Of a stretch of DNA of 60,481 bases, positions 48,327 through 58,038 are shown one piece after another. Below the pieces are notes generated by a model that was not told the origin of the DNA, made no database searches, and saw only the letters and a list, made by a program, of their open reading frames with translations. The stretch covers positions 1 through 60,481 of the forward strand of contig CAJFVL010000016.1 of assembly GCA_904420465.1 (NCBI GenBank), given 5' to 3'. Origin of the DNA: an uncultured Clostridium sp. GTDB taxonomy: Bacteria; Bacillota; Clostridia; Oscillospirales; Oscillospiraceae. The translations under genes were made by a program, and so were the position numbers. Position 1 is the stretch's first letter; each line of letters opens with the position of its first letter.

Positions 48327-49066
48327 CCATGAAGGAATCTGTGGCCCTGGTCACCGGCGGCAGCCGGGGGATCGGCCGGGCCATCTGCCTGGAGCTGGCC
48401 CGGCAGGGATCGGCGGTGGCCGTCAACTACGCGGGCAATGAGCTGGCCGCGCTGGAGACGGTGGAGGCCTGCCGGTCCCTGGGTGTGGAGGCCGAGGCCT
48501 TCCAGGCCGATGTAGCGGTCCCTGGCGCCTGTGAGGAGCTGGTTAAGGCGGTGAAGAACCGCTTTGGCAAGCTGGATATTCTGGTGAATAATGCGGGAGT
48601 CACCCGGGACGGCCTGCTGATGACCGCAAAGGAGGAGGACCTGGACCGGGTGCTGAATACCAATCTGAAGGGGGCCTACTTCTGCATGAAGGCGGCCTCC
48701 AAGGTGATGATGCGCCAGCGCTATGGCCGGATCATCAGCCTGAGCAGTGTGGTTGGCCTGCGGGGCAACCCGGGCCAGACCGGCTACGCTGCCAGCAAGG
48801 CGGGCATCATCGGTCTGACCAAGGCGGCCGCCAAGGAGCTGGCTACCCGGGGCATTACCGTCAACGCCGTGGCCCCCGGCTTTATTGACACCGACATGAC
48901 CGCAGTTCTGCCCGAAAATGCCAAGAGCGCCATGCTGTCCACCATCCCCATGGAGCGCCCCGGCGCCCCCGAGGATGTGGCGCGGGCGGTGGCCTTCTTC
49001 GCCCAGCCGGATTCGTCCTATATCACCGGGCAGGTGCTGTGTGTGGACGGCGGCATGGCCGTTTGA
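48323..49066 (+). CDS. fabG: 3-oxoacyl-ACP reductase FabG
   Basis: A 247-residue short-chain dehydrogenase. [11 protein letters not shown] (NADPH loop), [33 protein letters not shown] (Ser, Tyr, Lys triad) and the terminal [18 protein letters not shown] are as expected. It reduces 3-ketoacyl-ACP. Confidence 0.98.
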   Translation: MTMKESVALVTGGSRGIGRAICLELARQGSAVAVNYAGNELAALETVEACRSLGVEAEAFQADVAVPGACEELVKAVKNRFGKLDILVNNAGVTRDGLLMTAKEEDLDRVLNTNLKGAYFCMKAASKVMMRQRYGRIISLSSVVGLRGNPGQTGYAASKAGIIGLTKAAAKELATRGITVNAVAPGFIDTDMTAVLPENAKSAMLSTIPMERPGAPEDVARAVAFFAQPDSSYITGQVLCVDGGMAV

Positions 49067-49079
49067 CGAGGAGAGACGT

Positions 49080-50324
49080 ATGGAAAAACGCAGAGTAGTC
49101 ATTACCGGCATGGGGGCGGTGACCCCCATCGGCAACACCATGGCTGACAGCTGGGCGGCCGCCAAGGCGGGCACATGCGGCATCGGGCCCATCACCCGCT
49201 ATGACACCTCCACGCAGAAGGCCAAGCTGGCCGGCGAGGTCAAGAACTTTGACCCGGAGACCCTGCTGGGCAAGCGGGAGTGTAAGCGGATGGACCGCTT
49301 TACCCAGCTGGCCCTGGTGGCTTCCGACCAGGCCATGTCGGACAGCGGGCTGGACCGGGAGAAGGAGGACCTGAACCGCTGCGGCATCATCTTCTCCAGT
49401 GGAATCGGCGGCTTTGAGACGCTGGGGGAGGCCTACCAGCGGGGCAGCACCCGGGGCTTTGACTCGGTGTCCCCCTTCTTTATCCCCATGATTATCTCCA
49501 ACATGGCGGCCGGTCAGATTGCCATCCGCTATGGCTTTAAAGGGATGTGTTCCTGTGTGGTCACCGCCTGCGCCAGCAGCAACAACGCCCTGGGCGACGC
49601 CTTTCACTATATCCGGGACGGCTACGCCGAGGTGATGCTGTGCGGCGGCGCGGAGGCCGCCATCACCCCGCTGGCCATGGGAGGCTTTACCTCCATGAAG
49701 GCCCTGTGCGAGGGAGACGACCCCAAGCGGGCCTCCATCCCCTTTGACGCGGAGCGCTCCGGCTTCGTCATGGGCGAGGGGGCGGGCGCCCTGCTGCTGG
49801 AGGAGTATGACCACGCCCTGGCCCGAGGGGCCAGGATCTACGCCGAGGTCATCGGCTACGGGGCCAGCTGCGACGCCTACCACATCACCGCTCCCGCCCC
49901 CGGCGGCGTGGGGGGAGCGGCCTGCATGGCCCTGGCCCTGGCGGACGCGGGCATCGCGCCCGAGGCGGTGGATTATATCAACGCCCACGGTACCTCCACC
50001 CCCATGAACGACTCCTGCGAGACCCAGGCCATCCGCACCACCTTCGGCGCCCACGCCGACAAGCTGATGGTCAGCTCCACCAAATCCATGACCGGCCACC
50101 TGCTGGGGGCCGCCGGGGCGGTGGAGGCGGCCTTCACCGCGCTGGCTCTCCACGAGGGCTTTGTGCCCCCCACCGTCGGCTATCAGGTGCCCGACCCCGC
50201 CTGTGACCTGGACATCGTACCCAACCAGGGGCGGAGGGCCGATATCCGGGTGGCCCTGTCCAACTCTCTGGGCTTTGGGGGCCACAACGCCGCCGTCGTG
50301 CTGAAAAAATGGGAGGGGCAGTGA
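49080..50324 (+). CDS. fabF: Beta-ketoacyl-ACP synthase II
   Basis: A 414-residue thiolase-fold elongation enzyme. [15 protein letters not shown] opens it; the triad is Cys in [13 protein letters not shown] near 165, His in [12 protein letters not shown] near 305, and His in [18 protein letters not shown] near 342. ATG 49080 has GAGGAGAG upstream, 13 nt after fabG. Confidence 0.98.
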   Translation: MEKRRVVITGMGAVTPIGNTMADSWAAAKAGTCGIGPITRYDTSTQKAKLAGEVKNFDPETLLGKRECKRMDRFTQLALVASDQAMSDSGLDREKEDLNRCGIIFSSGIGGFETLGEAYQRGSTRGFDSVSPFFIPMIISNMAAGQIAIRYGFKGMCSCVVTACASSNNALGDAFHYIRDGYAEVMLCGGAEAAITPLAMGGFTSMKALCEGDDPKRASIPFDAERSGFVMGEGAGALLLEEYDHALARGARIYAEVIGYGASCDAYHITAPAPGGVGGAACMALALADAGIAPEAVDYINAHGTSTPMNDSCETQAIRTTFGAHADKLMVSSTKSMTGHLLGAAGAVEAAFTALALHEGFVPPTVGYQVPDPACDLDIVPNQGRRADIRVALSNSLGFGGHNAAVVLKKWEGQ

Positions 50325-50325
50325 G

Positions 50326-50769
50326 ATGGAGCTGAACATTGACCAGATTGAGGCCCTGCTGCCCCACCGCTACCCCTTCCTGCTGGTGGATAAGATTGTG
50401 GAGTGCACCCCCGGCCAGGGAGCCAAGGGGATCAAGTGCGTCACCGCCAACGAGCCCTTTTTCCAGGGGCACTTCCCTGGCTACAAGGTGATGCCCGGCG
50501 TCCTCATCATCGAGGCCCTGGCCCAGGTGGGGGCGGTGGCCATCCTGTCCGTGCCTGAGAACCAGGGCAAGCTGGCCCTGTTCGGGGGTATCAAGAACGC
50601 CCGCTTCAAGCAGCAGGTCCGCCCCGGCGATGTGCTGGAGCTGGAGTGCGCGCTCACCGCCCAGCGGGGGCCGGTGGGCTTTGGCACTGCCACGGCCAGG
50701 GTCAACGGAAAGACCGCCTGCAAGGCGGAGCTGACCTTTGCCCTGACTGACGCGCCCGCTCTCTCCTGA
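50326..50769 (+). CDS. fabZ: 3-hydroxyacyl-ACP dehydratase FabZ
   Basis: A 147-residue hot-dog-fold dehydratase: [16 protein letters not shown] and [26 protein letters not shown] carry the active His and Glu. It starts one nt after the fabF stop (TGAGATG). Confidence 0.98.
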   Translation: MELNIDQIEALLPHRYPFLLVDKIVECTPGQGAKGIKCVTANEPFFQGHFPGYKVMPGVLIIEALAQVGAVAILSVPENQGKLALFGGIKNARFKQQVRPGDVLELECALTAQRGPVGFGTATARVNGKTACKAELTFALTDAPALS

Positions 50770-50823
50770 CGGCCCGGAGTCTGCGGCCGGCAAAGGCGGA
50801 TGCTCGGAAGGGAGGCGGACATC

Positions 50824-51282
50824 ATGCTGGAGGAAAGTTTTCTTGACGTGTATACCAAATTCAAGCTTCACTTTTATCAGGAAGTGTTTTCCCGCTTCCA
50901 GAACCGGGAGGCCAGTCTGACGGCGGTGGAGACCTTCTGCATGGAGATCATCCTGGCCCTGAAGGAGCCCACCATCAATGAATTTGCCTCCTTTGCCCAT
51001 ATCTCTTCCCCCAATGCTGCCTACAAGGTGAACAGCCTGATCCAGAAGGGATATGTGGAAAAGGTGCAGTCCCCCCATGACCGGCGGGAATATCACCTGC
51101 GGCCCACCAAGAAGTATATGGATTACTACAATATCAGCAGCAACTACCTCAAGGAGGTTATGGACCGGGTTTTGCGCCGGTTTACCCCCGAGGAGGCGCG
51201 GCAGCTGGACCGGATGCTGCGCATCGTGGGTCAGGAGCTGATGCCCGAGGTGCAGCTGAAGCAGAGACCGGCAGAATCATAA
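50824..51282 (+). CDS. MarR-family regulator, FabT-like
   Basis: A 152-residue winged helix protein starting MLEESFLDVYTKFKLHFYQEVF. The recognition region is PTINEFASFAHISSPNAAYKVNSLIQKGYVEKVQSPHDRREYHLRPT, whose DRRE wing is typical of MarR. A GGGAGGCGG site precedes ATG 50824. As the last gene of the fatty acid operon it probably represses it at the 41658-41691 palindrome, like streptococcal FabT, which instead sits near the operon start. Ligand (acyl-ACP) is inference. Confidence 0.85.
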   Translation: MLEESFLDVYTKFKLHFYQEVFSRFQNREASLTAVETFCMEIILALKEPTINEFASFAHISSPNAAYKVNSLIQKGYVEKVQSPHDRREYHLRPTKKYMDYYNISSNYLKEVMDRVLRRFTPEEARQLDRMLRIVGQELMPEVQLKQRPAES

Positions 51283-51293
51283 GACGGTGCAGC

Positions 51294-51320
51294 GGGCGCG
51301 GCGGATTGTTCGCCGCGCCC
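51294..51320 (+). terminator. Terminator of the fatty acid operon
   Basis: GGGCGCGGCG and CGCCGCGCCC pair perfectly around GATTGTT, 11 nt after the MarR gene stop. CTGTTCG follows, a weak U-run. Confidence 0.7.
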
Positions 51321-51364
51321 CTGTTCGCCCTTCGCCGGACGCCCCGCCGTTTGTGTTTCTCCGG

Positions 51365-51393
51365 TTGACCGGGGAAGGGCTTTCCGGTACAAT
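51365..51393 (+). promoter_or_regulatory. Promoter of pcrA
   Basis: TTGACC (51365-51370), 17-nt spacer and TACAAT (51388-51393), about 98 nt before the start codon. Confidence 0.65.
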
Positions 51394-51409
51394 AGAATAT
51401 AATCTGCGG

Positions 51410-51442
51410 CATGGCCGCGGGGATGCCCTCCCCGCGGCCATG
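51410..51442 (+). promoter_or_regulatory. Hairpin in the pcrA leader
   Basis: CATGGCCGCGGGG (51410-51422) and CCCCGCGGCCATG (51430-51442) are perfect complements around a 7-nt loop, beginning about ten nt after the expected transcription start. No U-run follows; it may stabilise the mRNA or block translation of short upstream ATGs. Confidence 0.5.
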
Positions 51443-51490
51443 TCCATGGGAGAACGCCCATGATACCTTTGAGACAGGCAGGATGATAGA

Positions 51491-54058
51491 ATGCTGAACC
51501 AGGAACAAGAGACACGATTTGCCGCGGCCCGCAGGAAGGCCATTGCCCGGGACTTTGCACGGCTGAACCCGGAGCAGCGCAGGGCCGTGCTGGCGACCGA
51601 GGGGCCGCTGCTGCTGCTGGCGGGGGCGGGCAGCGGAAAAACCACGGTGCTCATCAACCGGATTGCCAATCTGATGCGGTACGGCCGGGGCTCGGACAGC
51701 CCGGAGGCGCCCGAATGGGCCACAGAGGACGACCTGTCCTTTCTGGAGGGGTACGCCGTCTCCCGGGAACGGCCCGCCTCAGAGGAAAAGGAGCGGCAGG
51801 AGCGGCTGTGCCGCCTGGATCCGGCGGCGCCCTGGTCTATTCTGGCCATTACCTTCACCAACAAGGCGGCGGGAGAGCTGAAGGACCGGCTGGCCGTCAT
51901 GCTGGGGCCGGCGGCAGAGGATGTGTGGGCCTCCACCTTCCACTCCGCCTGTGTGCGTATCCTGCGCCGGGATATCGAGAAGCTGGGCTTTGCCTCCTCC
52001 TTCACCATCTATGACACCGATGACTCCCTGCGGGTCATCAAGGACTGCCTGAAGGATCTGAAGCTGGATGACAAGCAGTTCCCGCCCAGAACCGTGCTGG
52101 GGTATATCTCCCGGGCCAAGGATGCCATGAAGCTGGCCGGGGACTATCTGGACGAGTGCCAGAAGGCGGGGGACTTCCGGCTGACCAAAATCGCCCAGGT
52201 CTACGCGGAGTACCAGCGCCGGCTGTGGGAGGCCAGCGCACTGGACTTTGACGACATTATCCTCCATACCGTCCGTCTGCTCCAGCAGTTCGACAACGTT
52301 CGGGAATATTATCAGAAAAAATTCCGTTATGTATTGATTGACGAGTACCAGGATACCAACAACCTCCAGTATCTCCTGGCCTCCACCCTGGCGGGGGGAT
52401 ATGAAAATTTCTGCGTGGTGGGAGATGACGACCAGTCCATCTACCGCTTCCGTGGGGCTACCATTGAGAATATCCTCTCCTTTGAAAAGCAGTACCCCGG
52501 CTGCCGGGTGATCCGGCTGGAACAGAACTACCGCTCCACCCGCCACATTCTGGAGGCCTCCAACGCGGTCATCCGCAACAACCAGGGCCGCAAGGGAAAG
52601 GAGCTGTGGACGAAGGCAGGGGAGGGGGACAAGCTGACCCTCTACTCCGCCATGAACGAGAATGACGAGGCCCAGTATGTGGCCGCCCGGGTGCTGGAGG
52701 ACTACAGCCAGGGGAAGAAGTGGAAGGACCACGCCGTCCTGTACCGGATGAACGCCCAGTCCAACCAGATTGAGCAGGCCTTCAAGCGCAACGGCATTCC
52801 CTACCGGATCATCGGCGGCACCCGTTTCTTTGACCGGGCGGAGGTCAAGGACATGATCGCCTACCTGGCCGTCCTCAACAACCCGGAGGATGACCTGCGC
52901 CTCACCCGCATCATCAACAACCCGCCCCGGGGCATCGGGGCCAGGACCGTGGAGACCGCCCAGGAGATCGCCCGGCGGGAGGGGACTTCCCTTTACGCCG
53001 TCATTGACAACGCCCGGATGTACCCGGAACTGGAGCGCTCTGCCGGTAAGCTTGCAGCCTTTACATCTTTGATGTCCCAGCTGTCCCAGCTGCTGTCCCA
53101 GCTCCCCCTGGATCAGTTTTATGAGGAGCTGATCATTCAGACGGGCTACGGCGCCATGCTGGAGAGCAGGAACACCGTGGAGGACCGCACCCGGCTGGAG
53201 AATGTGCGGGAGCTGCTCACCTCCATCCACGGCTATCTGGAGAACGCCGGGGACCAGCCATCCCTGGCGGGCTTTCTGGACGAGATCGCCCTGTACACCG
53301 ACCTGGACAGCCATGACCCGGACCAGGACTGTGTGGTGATGATGACCATGCACTCGGCCAAGGGGCTGGAGTTCCCGGTGGTCTTTGTGGTAGGGGCCGA
53401 GGAGGGCATCTTCCCCGGCATCCGGGCCATCGGCGAGCAGGAGGAGATGGAGGAGGAGCGGCGGCTGTGCTATGTGGCCATGACTCGGGCCAAGGAGAAG
53501 CTGTACCTCACCTGTGCCAGCCAGCGGATGCTGTTCGGCCGCACCAGCTCCAACCGCCCCTCCCGCTTTGTGGAGGAGATTCCTCCCGAGCACCTGGAGC
53601 GCACCGGCCGCAGCTATCTGTCGCCTCCAGAGGAGGAGGGCTGGGGGGGCATCCCCAGCCGCGCTTCGGGCTACGGCGGCTATGGCAGCGCCCGGGGCGG
53701 CTATGGGGAGCGGTCCGCCGCTCCGGCACGCTCCCCATACGACCAGCGGCCCCAGTACGGGACCCGGAGCGCCGGCGGGGGCGGCTACGGCGGCTTTGTC
53801 CGGGCGATGGAGCGCACAGGCGGCGCGGCTGCTTCCGGCTCCCCTCGGCCTGCCCCGTCCCGGCCGGCGGGCCCTTCCGGAGTGGGGGGCCCCTCCTTCC
53901 AAAAGGGGGATATGGTGCGCCACAAGGCCTTTGGCAGGGGCATGATTCTGTCCGTGCAGAAAATGGGGGGCGACGCCCTGGTGGAGATCGCCTTTGACGA
54001 CGTGGGCACCAAGCGGCTGATGCTCAAGTCGGCCGCCGCCCACATGGAGAAGCTGTAG
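51491..54058 (+). CDS. pcrA: UvrD/PcrA-type ATP-dependent DNA helicase
   Basis: An 855-residue superfamily 1A helicase acting in repair and replication-transcription conflict handling. Motifs in order: Walker A LAGAGSGKTTVLINRIA near 40, TFTNKAAGELKDRL, LIDEYQDTNNLQY (motif II), VVGDDDQSIYRFRGA (motif III), LEQNYRSTRHILE (IV), MTMHSAKGLEFPVVFVVGAEEG (V) and YVAMTRAKEKLYL (VI). A Gly/Tyr/Ser-rich disordered linker (residues about 715-805) leads to a C-terminal Tudor-like domain with GDMVRHKAFGRGMI, known to contact RNA polymerase in PcrA. ATG 51491 has a weak AGGATGA site. Confidence 0.95.
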   Translation: MLNQEQETRFAAARRKAIARDFARLNPEQRRAVLATEGPLLLLAGAGSGKTTVLINRIANLMRYGRGSDSPEAPEWATEDDLSFLEGYAVSRERPASEEKERQERLCRLDPAAPWSILAITFTNKAAGELKDRLAVMLGPAAEDVWASTFHSACVRILRRDIEKLGFASSFTIYDTDDSLRVIKDCLKDLKLDDKQFPPRTVLGYISRAKDAMKLAGDYLDECQKAGDFRLTKIAQVYAEYQRRLWEASALDFDDIILHTVRLLQQFDNVREYYQKKFRYVLIDEYQDTNNLQYLLASTLAGGYENFCVVGDDDQSIYRFRGATIENILSFEKQYPGCRVIRLEQNYRSTRHILEASNAVIRNNQGRKGKELWTKAGEGDKLTLYSAMNENDEAQYVAARVLEDYSQGKKWKDHAVLYRMNAQSNQIEQAFKRNGIPYRIIGGTRFFDRAEVKDMIAYLAVLNNPEDDLRLTRIINNPPRGIGARTVETAQEIARREGTSLYAVIDNARMYPELERSAGKLAAFTSLMSQLSQLLSQLPLDQFYEELIIQTGYGAMLESRNTVEDRTRLENVRELLTSIHGYLENAGDQPSLAGFLDEIALYTDLDSHDPDQDCVVMMTMHSAKGLEFPVVFVVGAEEGIFPGIRAIGEQEEMEEERRLCYVAMTRAKEKLYLTCASQRMLFGRTSSNRPSRFVEEIPPEHLERTGRSYLSPPEEEGWGGIPSRASGYGGYGSARGGYGERSAAPARSPYDQRPQYGTRSAGGGGYGGFVRAMERTGGAAASGSPRPAPSRPAGPSGVGGPSFQKGDMVRHKAFGRGMILSVQKMGGDALVEIAFDDVGTKRLMLKSAAAHMEKL

Positions 54059-54167
54059 CCGGTCCGTCTGCGGGAACGGGAAAAGCAGGTCGGAAAAATT
54101 TTTGAGCCGGTGCAACATTTCAGGTTTGTTTACGTCTAAATATCAAAGAGGGAGTGCCGCCGCCAGA

Positions 54168-54235
54168 CTTTAAGCAATTCTTAAACATTTGTAATCGCCT
54201 TGTAATTGTCTGGGCGGCCGGAGGGGCGCTATAAT
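54168..54235 (+). promoter_or_regulatory. Promoter with OmpR-type tandem 11-mers upstream of the MacAB operon
   Basis: TTGTCT (54206-54211), 18-nt spacer and TATAAT (54230-54235). Upstream and into the -35, four consecutive 11-nt units begin CTTTAAG, TCTTAAA, TGTAATC and TGTAATT at 54168, 54179, 54190 and 54201. Such direct repeats at one helical turn are the usual target of OmpR-family response regulators that activate efflux operons. No two-component genes are in the window. Confidence 0.5.
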
Positions 54236-54357
54236 GATTCCTGTGGAAGGGCGTGCCTGCTGGAAGCGGCGGCGCGGCCCAAGCGCTCCCGCCGATCCCA
54301 TTGGCCGCGGCGCGGCCGGATTAAGACATCATGAACAGGCATAGGAGGACTTGCATC

Positions 54358-56073
54358 ATGGCAGAAGTAACAGCCCCTCAGACTCAGGCCCAGACAGCTC
54401 CATCCAGTCCGGCACCCCGCAAGCCAGTGAAAAAGGGCAGGAAAAAGATGATCAAACGGCTGGTGGCCCTGGGGGTGACGCTGGCCGTCGTGACTGGAGC
54501 GGGCTTTGGCATGTGGTATCTGGTGTTCCGTGATGACAGCACCCTGGGCGCGCCTCAGTACGCCACGGCGGAGATCGGCACCATCCAGAGCACGGTGGAG
54601 GGCTACGGCACGGCGGTGCCCAAGGAGTCGGCCTCCATCACCCTGAACGCCGCCGGCACCGTGCAGGAGGTCTATGTCACCGTGGGCCAGCAGGTCTTTG
54701 CCGGCGATCCGCTGTACACCATCGACAGCCAGGAGGCCCGGGACAAGCTGCAGGACGCCCAGGAGAATCTGGACAATCTGATGCGGGACATGGCCGACCT
54801 GCAGGAGGACGCCGCCAACCTCACCGTCCGGGCCCCCTTTGCGGGCAAGCTGCAGGAGGTGCAGGACTTTGAACTTGACCAGGAGGTATCCAAGGGGGCC
54901 CCTGTTGCCACCCTGGTCAATGACAGGAAGCTGAAGCTGTCCCTCTACTTCAGCTACGCCTACGAGGATGAGATTCATGTTGGACAGAGCGTGGATGTGT
55001 CCATCCCCGCTGTGATGCGCTCCTTCAAGGGAACGGTGGAGAAAATCAACAAGGTCAGCTACATCTCCCCCGAGGGGGCGGTCCACTTCGAGGTGGTGGC
55101 GGTCTTTGACAACCCGGGCACCCTCACCGCCGGAATGGATGCCTCGGTGTCCATCCCCGCCGCCGACGGCGCCATGATCTACCCCTATGAGAACGGCAAG
55201 ACCGAGTTTTACGAGACCCGCTCCATCACCGCCAAGGCGGGCGGCCCGGTGACCGGCCTGGGCAACCTGCTCAACCACGCCAATGTCAGCGAGGGGGAGG
55301 CCCTGCTGTATCTGGGCTCCTCCACCATTGATGCCGATATCCGGGCCAAGCAGGACCAGATCGACACCGCCCAGGAGGAGCTGGCCGACGCCCAGGAGGG
55401 GGTCAGCAACTTCAACGCCGTCTCCCCCATCGACGGAGTGGTGTTCTCCTGCGCCCTCCAGCCCGGACAGGAGGTCAAGCAGGGGGATACCGTCATCACC
55501 ATCTCCAACACCACCACCATGCTGGTGGACATTACGGTGGACAACCGGAACATCGGCTTTATCCAGGCGGGCATGACCATGGAGCTTACCGACCAGGCCA
55601 CGGGAACCCCCTGTATCGGCACGGTCACCACGGTTGCCATGCAGGGCGAGGTGGGAACCGGCATGACCACTTACCCGGTGCAGCTGGAGGTGGACAACTC
55701 AATGGGCACCCTGACCAGCGGCTCCTGGCTGAACTACAAGCTGGTGACCAGCGAGTCGGCCGACTGCATCCTGGTGCCCAACCAGTGCGTCAAGCGGGTC
55801 ACCGATGTGAACGGCGACATCTACACTGTGGTCTTTGTCAGGGCCGACTCTAAGCCGGAGAACGCCATCGAGCTGCCTGAGGAGGACCCGGCCATGAGCG
55901 AGGGCGGGATGATGGGACAGCAGGAGAAGCTCCCCACCCCCGAGGAGGGCTTCTGGCCCGTCCCGGTGACCACCGGCATCTCCGATATCTATAACGCGGA
56001 GATCAAGGAAGGCATTGAGGTGGGCACCGAGGTGTTTACCAACCGGGAGACCAACGAGAGCTACGGCTATTAA
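54358..56073 (+). CDS. MacA/HlyD-type membrane fusion protein
   Basis: A 571-residue adaptor for an ABC export system. After a basic segment, one membrane helix (LVALGVTLAVVTGAGFGMWYLVF) anchors it. The lipoyl/barrel-sandwich parts follow: TVEGYGTAVPKESASITL, TVQEVYVTVGQQVFAGDPLYTID, a coiled-coil (RDKLQDAQENLDNLMRDMADLQ), APFAGKLQE and a second repeat with NAVSPIDGVVFSCALQPGQEVKQGDTV, so the adaptor has duplicated lipoyl elements. A C-terminal barrel ends in KEGIEVGTEVFTNR. ATG 54358 after AGGAGG was preferred to the ATG 54331. Confidence 0.88.
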   Translation: MAEVTAPQTQAQTAPSSPAPRKPVKKGRKKMIKRLVALGVTLAVVTGAGFGMWYLVFRDDSTLGAPQYATAEIGTIQSTVEGYGTAVPKESASITLNAAGTVQEVYVTVGQQVFAGDPLYTIDSQEARDKLQDAQENLDNLMRDMADLQEDAANLTVRAPFAGKLQEVQDFELDQEVSKGAPVATLVNDRKLKLSLYFSYAYEDEIHVGQSVDVSIPAVMRSFKGTVEKINKVSYISPEGAVHFEVVAVFDNPGTLTAGMDASVSIPAADGAMIYPYENGKTEFYETRSITAKAGGPVTGLGNLLNHANVSEGEALLYLGSSTIDADIRAKQDQIDTAQEELADAQEGVSNFNAVSPIDGVVFSCALQPGQEVKQGDTVITISNTTTMLVDITVDNRNIGFIQAGMTMELTDQATGTPCIGTVTTVAMQGEVGTGMTTYPVQLEVDNSMGTLTSGSWLNYKLVTSESADCILVPNQCVKRVTDVNGDIYTVVFVRADSKPENAIELPEEDPAMSEGGMMGQQEKLPTPEEGFWPVPVTTGISDIYNAEIKEGIEVGTEVFTNRETNESYGY

Positions 56074-56084
56074 GGTGGTGCACC

Positions 56085-56783
56085 ATGCTCATCGAGATCA
56101 AGGATATCTATAAGATCTACAACGAGGGGAAGGAGAGCGAGGTGCGGGCACTGGACGGGGTCTCCCTCCAGATCGACCGGGGGGAGTTCGTGGCCATCGT
56201 GGGGCAGTCGGGCTCCGGCAAATCCACCATGATGAACGTGCTGGGCTGCTTGGATATTCCCACCTATGGGACCTATCTGCTCAACGGCACCGAGGTCACC
56301 GAGCTGTCCGACCGCCAGCTGGCCCACATCCGCAACAAGGAGATCGGCTTTATCTTTCAGGGCTATAACCTGATTCAGGAGCTGGATGCCCTGGAGAATG
56401 TGACCCTGCCCCTGATCTACCAGGGCCTGCCCATCTGGGACCGGGAGGACCGGGCCATGGAGGCCCTGGAGCGGGTGGGAATGGCCGAGCGGGCCCACCA
56501 CCGGCCCAGCGAGATGTCGGGCGGCCAGCAGCAGCGCGTCGCCATTGCCCGGGCTATCGCCACACGGCCCCCCATCATCATGGCCGACGAGCCCACCGGC
56601 GCCCTGGACTCCAGGACGGGCCAGCATGTGCTGGAGATTCTGCGGGAGCTGAACCGGGAGGGGACCACCGTCATTCTGATCACCCACGATAACGGCATTG
56701 CGGCCCAGGCCAGGCGGCGGGTCCACCTGTCCGACGGAAAGATTGTGGCCGACGAGTGCTCGGAGGAGGTGACGGCATCGTGA
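56085..56783 (+). CDS. MacB-type ABC transporter ATP-binding protein
   Basis: A 232-residue ATPase: Walker [13 protein letters not shown] near 41, Q-loop FIFQGYNLI, signature [16 protein letters not shown] near 145, Walker [17 protein letters not shown], and [11 protein letters not shown] with the switch His. It powers the adjacent permease. Same orientation and 11 nt after the fusion protein, overlapping the permease start by four nt. Confidence 0.95.
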   Translation: MLIEIKDIYKIYNEGKESEVRALDGVSLQIDRGEFVAIVGQSGSGKSTMMNVLGCLDIPTYGTYLLNGTEVTELSDRQLAHIRNKEIGFIFQGYNLIQELDALENVTLPLIYQGLPIWDREDRAMEALERVGMAERAHHRPSEMSGGQQQRVAIARAIATRPPIIMADEPTGALDSRTGQHVLEILRELNREGTTVILITHDNGIAAQARRRVHLSDGKIVADECSEEVTAS

Positions 56784-58015
56784 ATCTGATGCAGGCCTTC
56801 AAGATGGCCTTCAAATCCATCTTTACCAAAAAAACCCGCTCCTTTCTCACCATGCTGGGCATCATCATCGGCGTGGCCTCGGTGGTGGTGATGGTGTCGG
56901 TGGTCTCCGGACAGAACCAGCGGAACATGGAGTATTATGAAAAGATGGGGGACAACAAGATCGACGTCAGCGCCTCCTCCTATACGGGGCAGGACATGGA
57001 CCAGATCCTCAACGATTTTGTCCTTCGGATGGGGGACATTGTCCTGGGCATCACCCCCAACATCCAGCTCTACGGCGATGAGATGATTGTCAAATACGGG
57101 GCCAAGACCTACTCCACCCAGAACTGGGAAAACTGGGAGGAGATGATCCAGATCGTCCTGGGCAACGACAAATACGGGGTGTGCAACAACTACCAGCTGG
57201 GAGGCGGCCGGGAGCTGTCCTATCTGGACATGGCGGACGAGAACAACGTGTGTGTCCTGGGGGGCGGCCTGAAGCAGATGCTCTTTGACTACACCGATCC
57301 GGTGGGGGAGACCATCACCCTCAACGGCATGCCCTTCCTGGTGGTGGGCTGGTATCAGCAGAAGGACATCTCCTATTACCCGGAGGTGGACAACATCCTT
57401 CTGCTGCCCTATACCCTGAACCGCTCCCTGAACCAGAACCAGCCCATCACCTCCTGGACGGTGAAGGCCTCTTCCTCGGCGGCCACCACCCAGGTGATCA
57501 CCCAGCTGGACGGCTTTCTCAACGGCATGTTCCCCATGGACGAGATGGGGATGCGCCAGGGGGGCAGCTTCAATGTCTACAGCGACAACAGCTGGCAGGA
57601 GCAGATGCAGGAGGCCAGTCTGATGCAGACCATGGTGATGGGCGGCATCGCCGCCATCTCTCTGCTGGTGGGCGGCATCGGCATCATGAACATCATGCTG
57701 GTCACGGTGACAGAGCGCACCCGGGAAATCGGCATCCGAAAAGCCATCGGCGCCGAGCGCCGGTCCATCATCGCCCAATTTTTGATTGAGGCGGCCGTGA
57801 TCTGCGGCATCGGCGGGATTATCGGCATCGTCCTGGGCTGTATGGGCTCGCTGATTGCGGGCAAATTCCTGCTCAGCGGAATGGTCCTGTGGCCCACCAA
57901 GTCCATCACCATTGGGGCATTTCTGTTTTCGGTGGTGCTGGGGGTCATCTTCGGCATGTACCCGGCCGTCAAGGCCTCCGGCCTGCAGCCGGTGGAGGCC
58001 CTGCGGGCAGACTGA
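56780..58015 (+). CDS. MacB/FtsX-type ABC transporter permease
   Basis: A 411-residue permease with an N-terminal helix ([22 protein letters not shown]), a large extracellular MacB core domain, and three C-terminal helices ([24 protein letters not shown], then about 335-360 and 380-405). The [26 protein letters not shown] segment is the FtsX-like loop that couples to the ATPase. GTG start 56780 after GGAGG, overlapping the ATPase stop. The unit may export peptides, lipopeptides or antimicrobials. Confidence 0.93.
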   Translation: MNLMQAFKMAFKSIFTKKTRSFLTMLGIIIGVASVVVMVSVVSGQNQRNMEYYEKMGDNKIDVSASSYTGQDMDQILNDFVLRMGDIVLGITPNIQLYGDEMIVKYGAKTYSTQNWENWEEMIQIVLGNDKYGVCNNYQLGGGRELSYLDMADENNVCVLGGGLKQMLFDYTDPVGETITLNGMPFLVVGWYQQKDISYYPEVDNILLLPYTLNRSLNQNQPITSWTVKASSSAATTQVITQLDGFLNGMFPMDEMGMRQGGSFNVYSDNSWQEQMQEASLMQTMVMGGIAAISLLVGGIGIMNIMLVTVTERTREIGIRKAIGAERRSIIAQFLIEAAVICGIGGIIGIVLGCMGSLIAGKFLLSGMVLWPTKSITIGAFLFSVVLGVIFGMYPAVKASGLQPVEALRAD

Positions 58016-58038
58016 TGGAAGAAAGGAGAATGAACACA

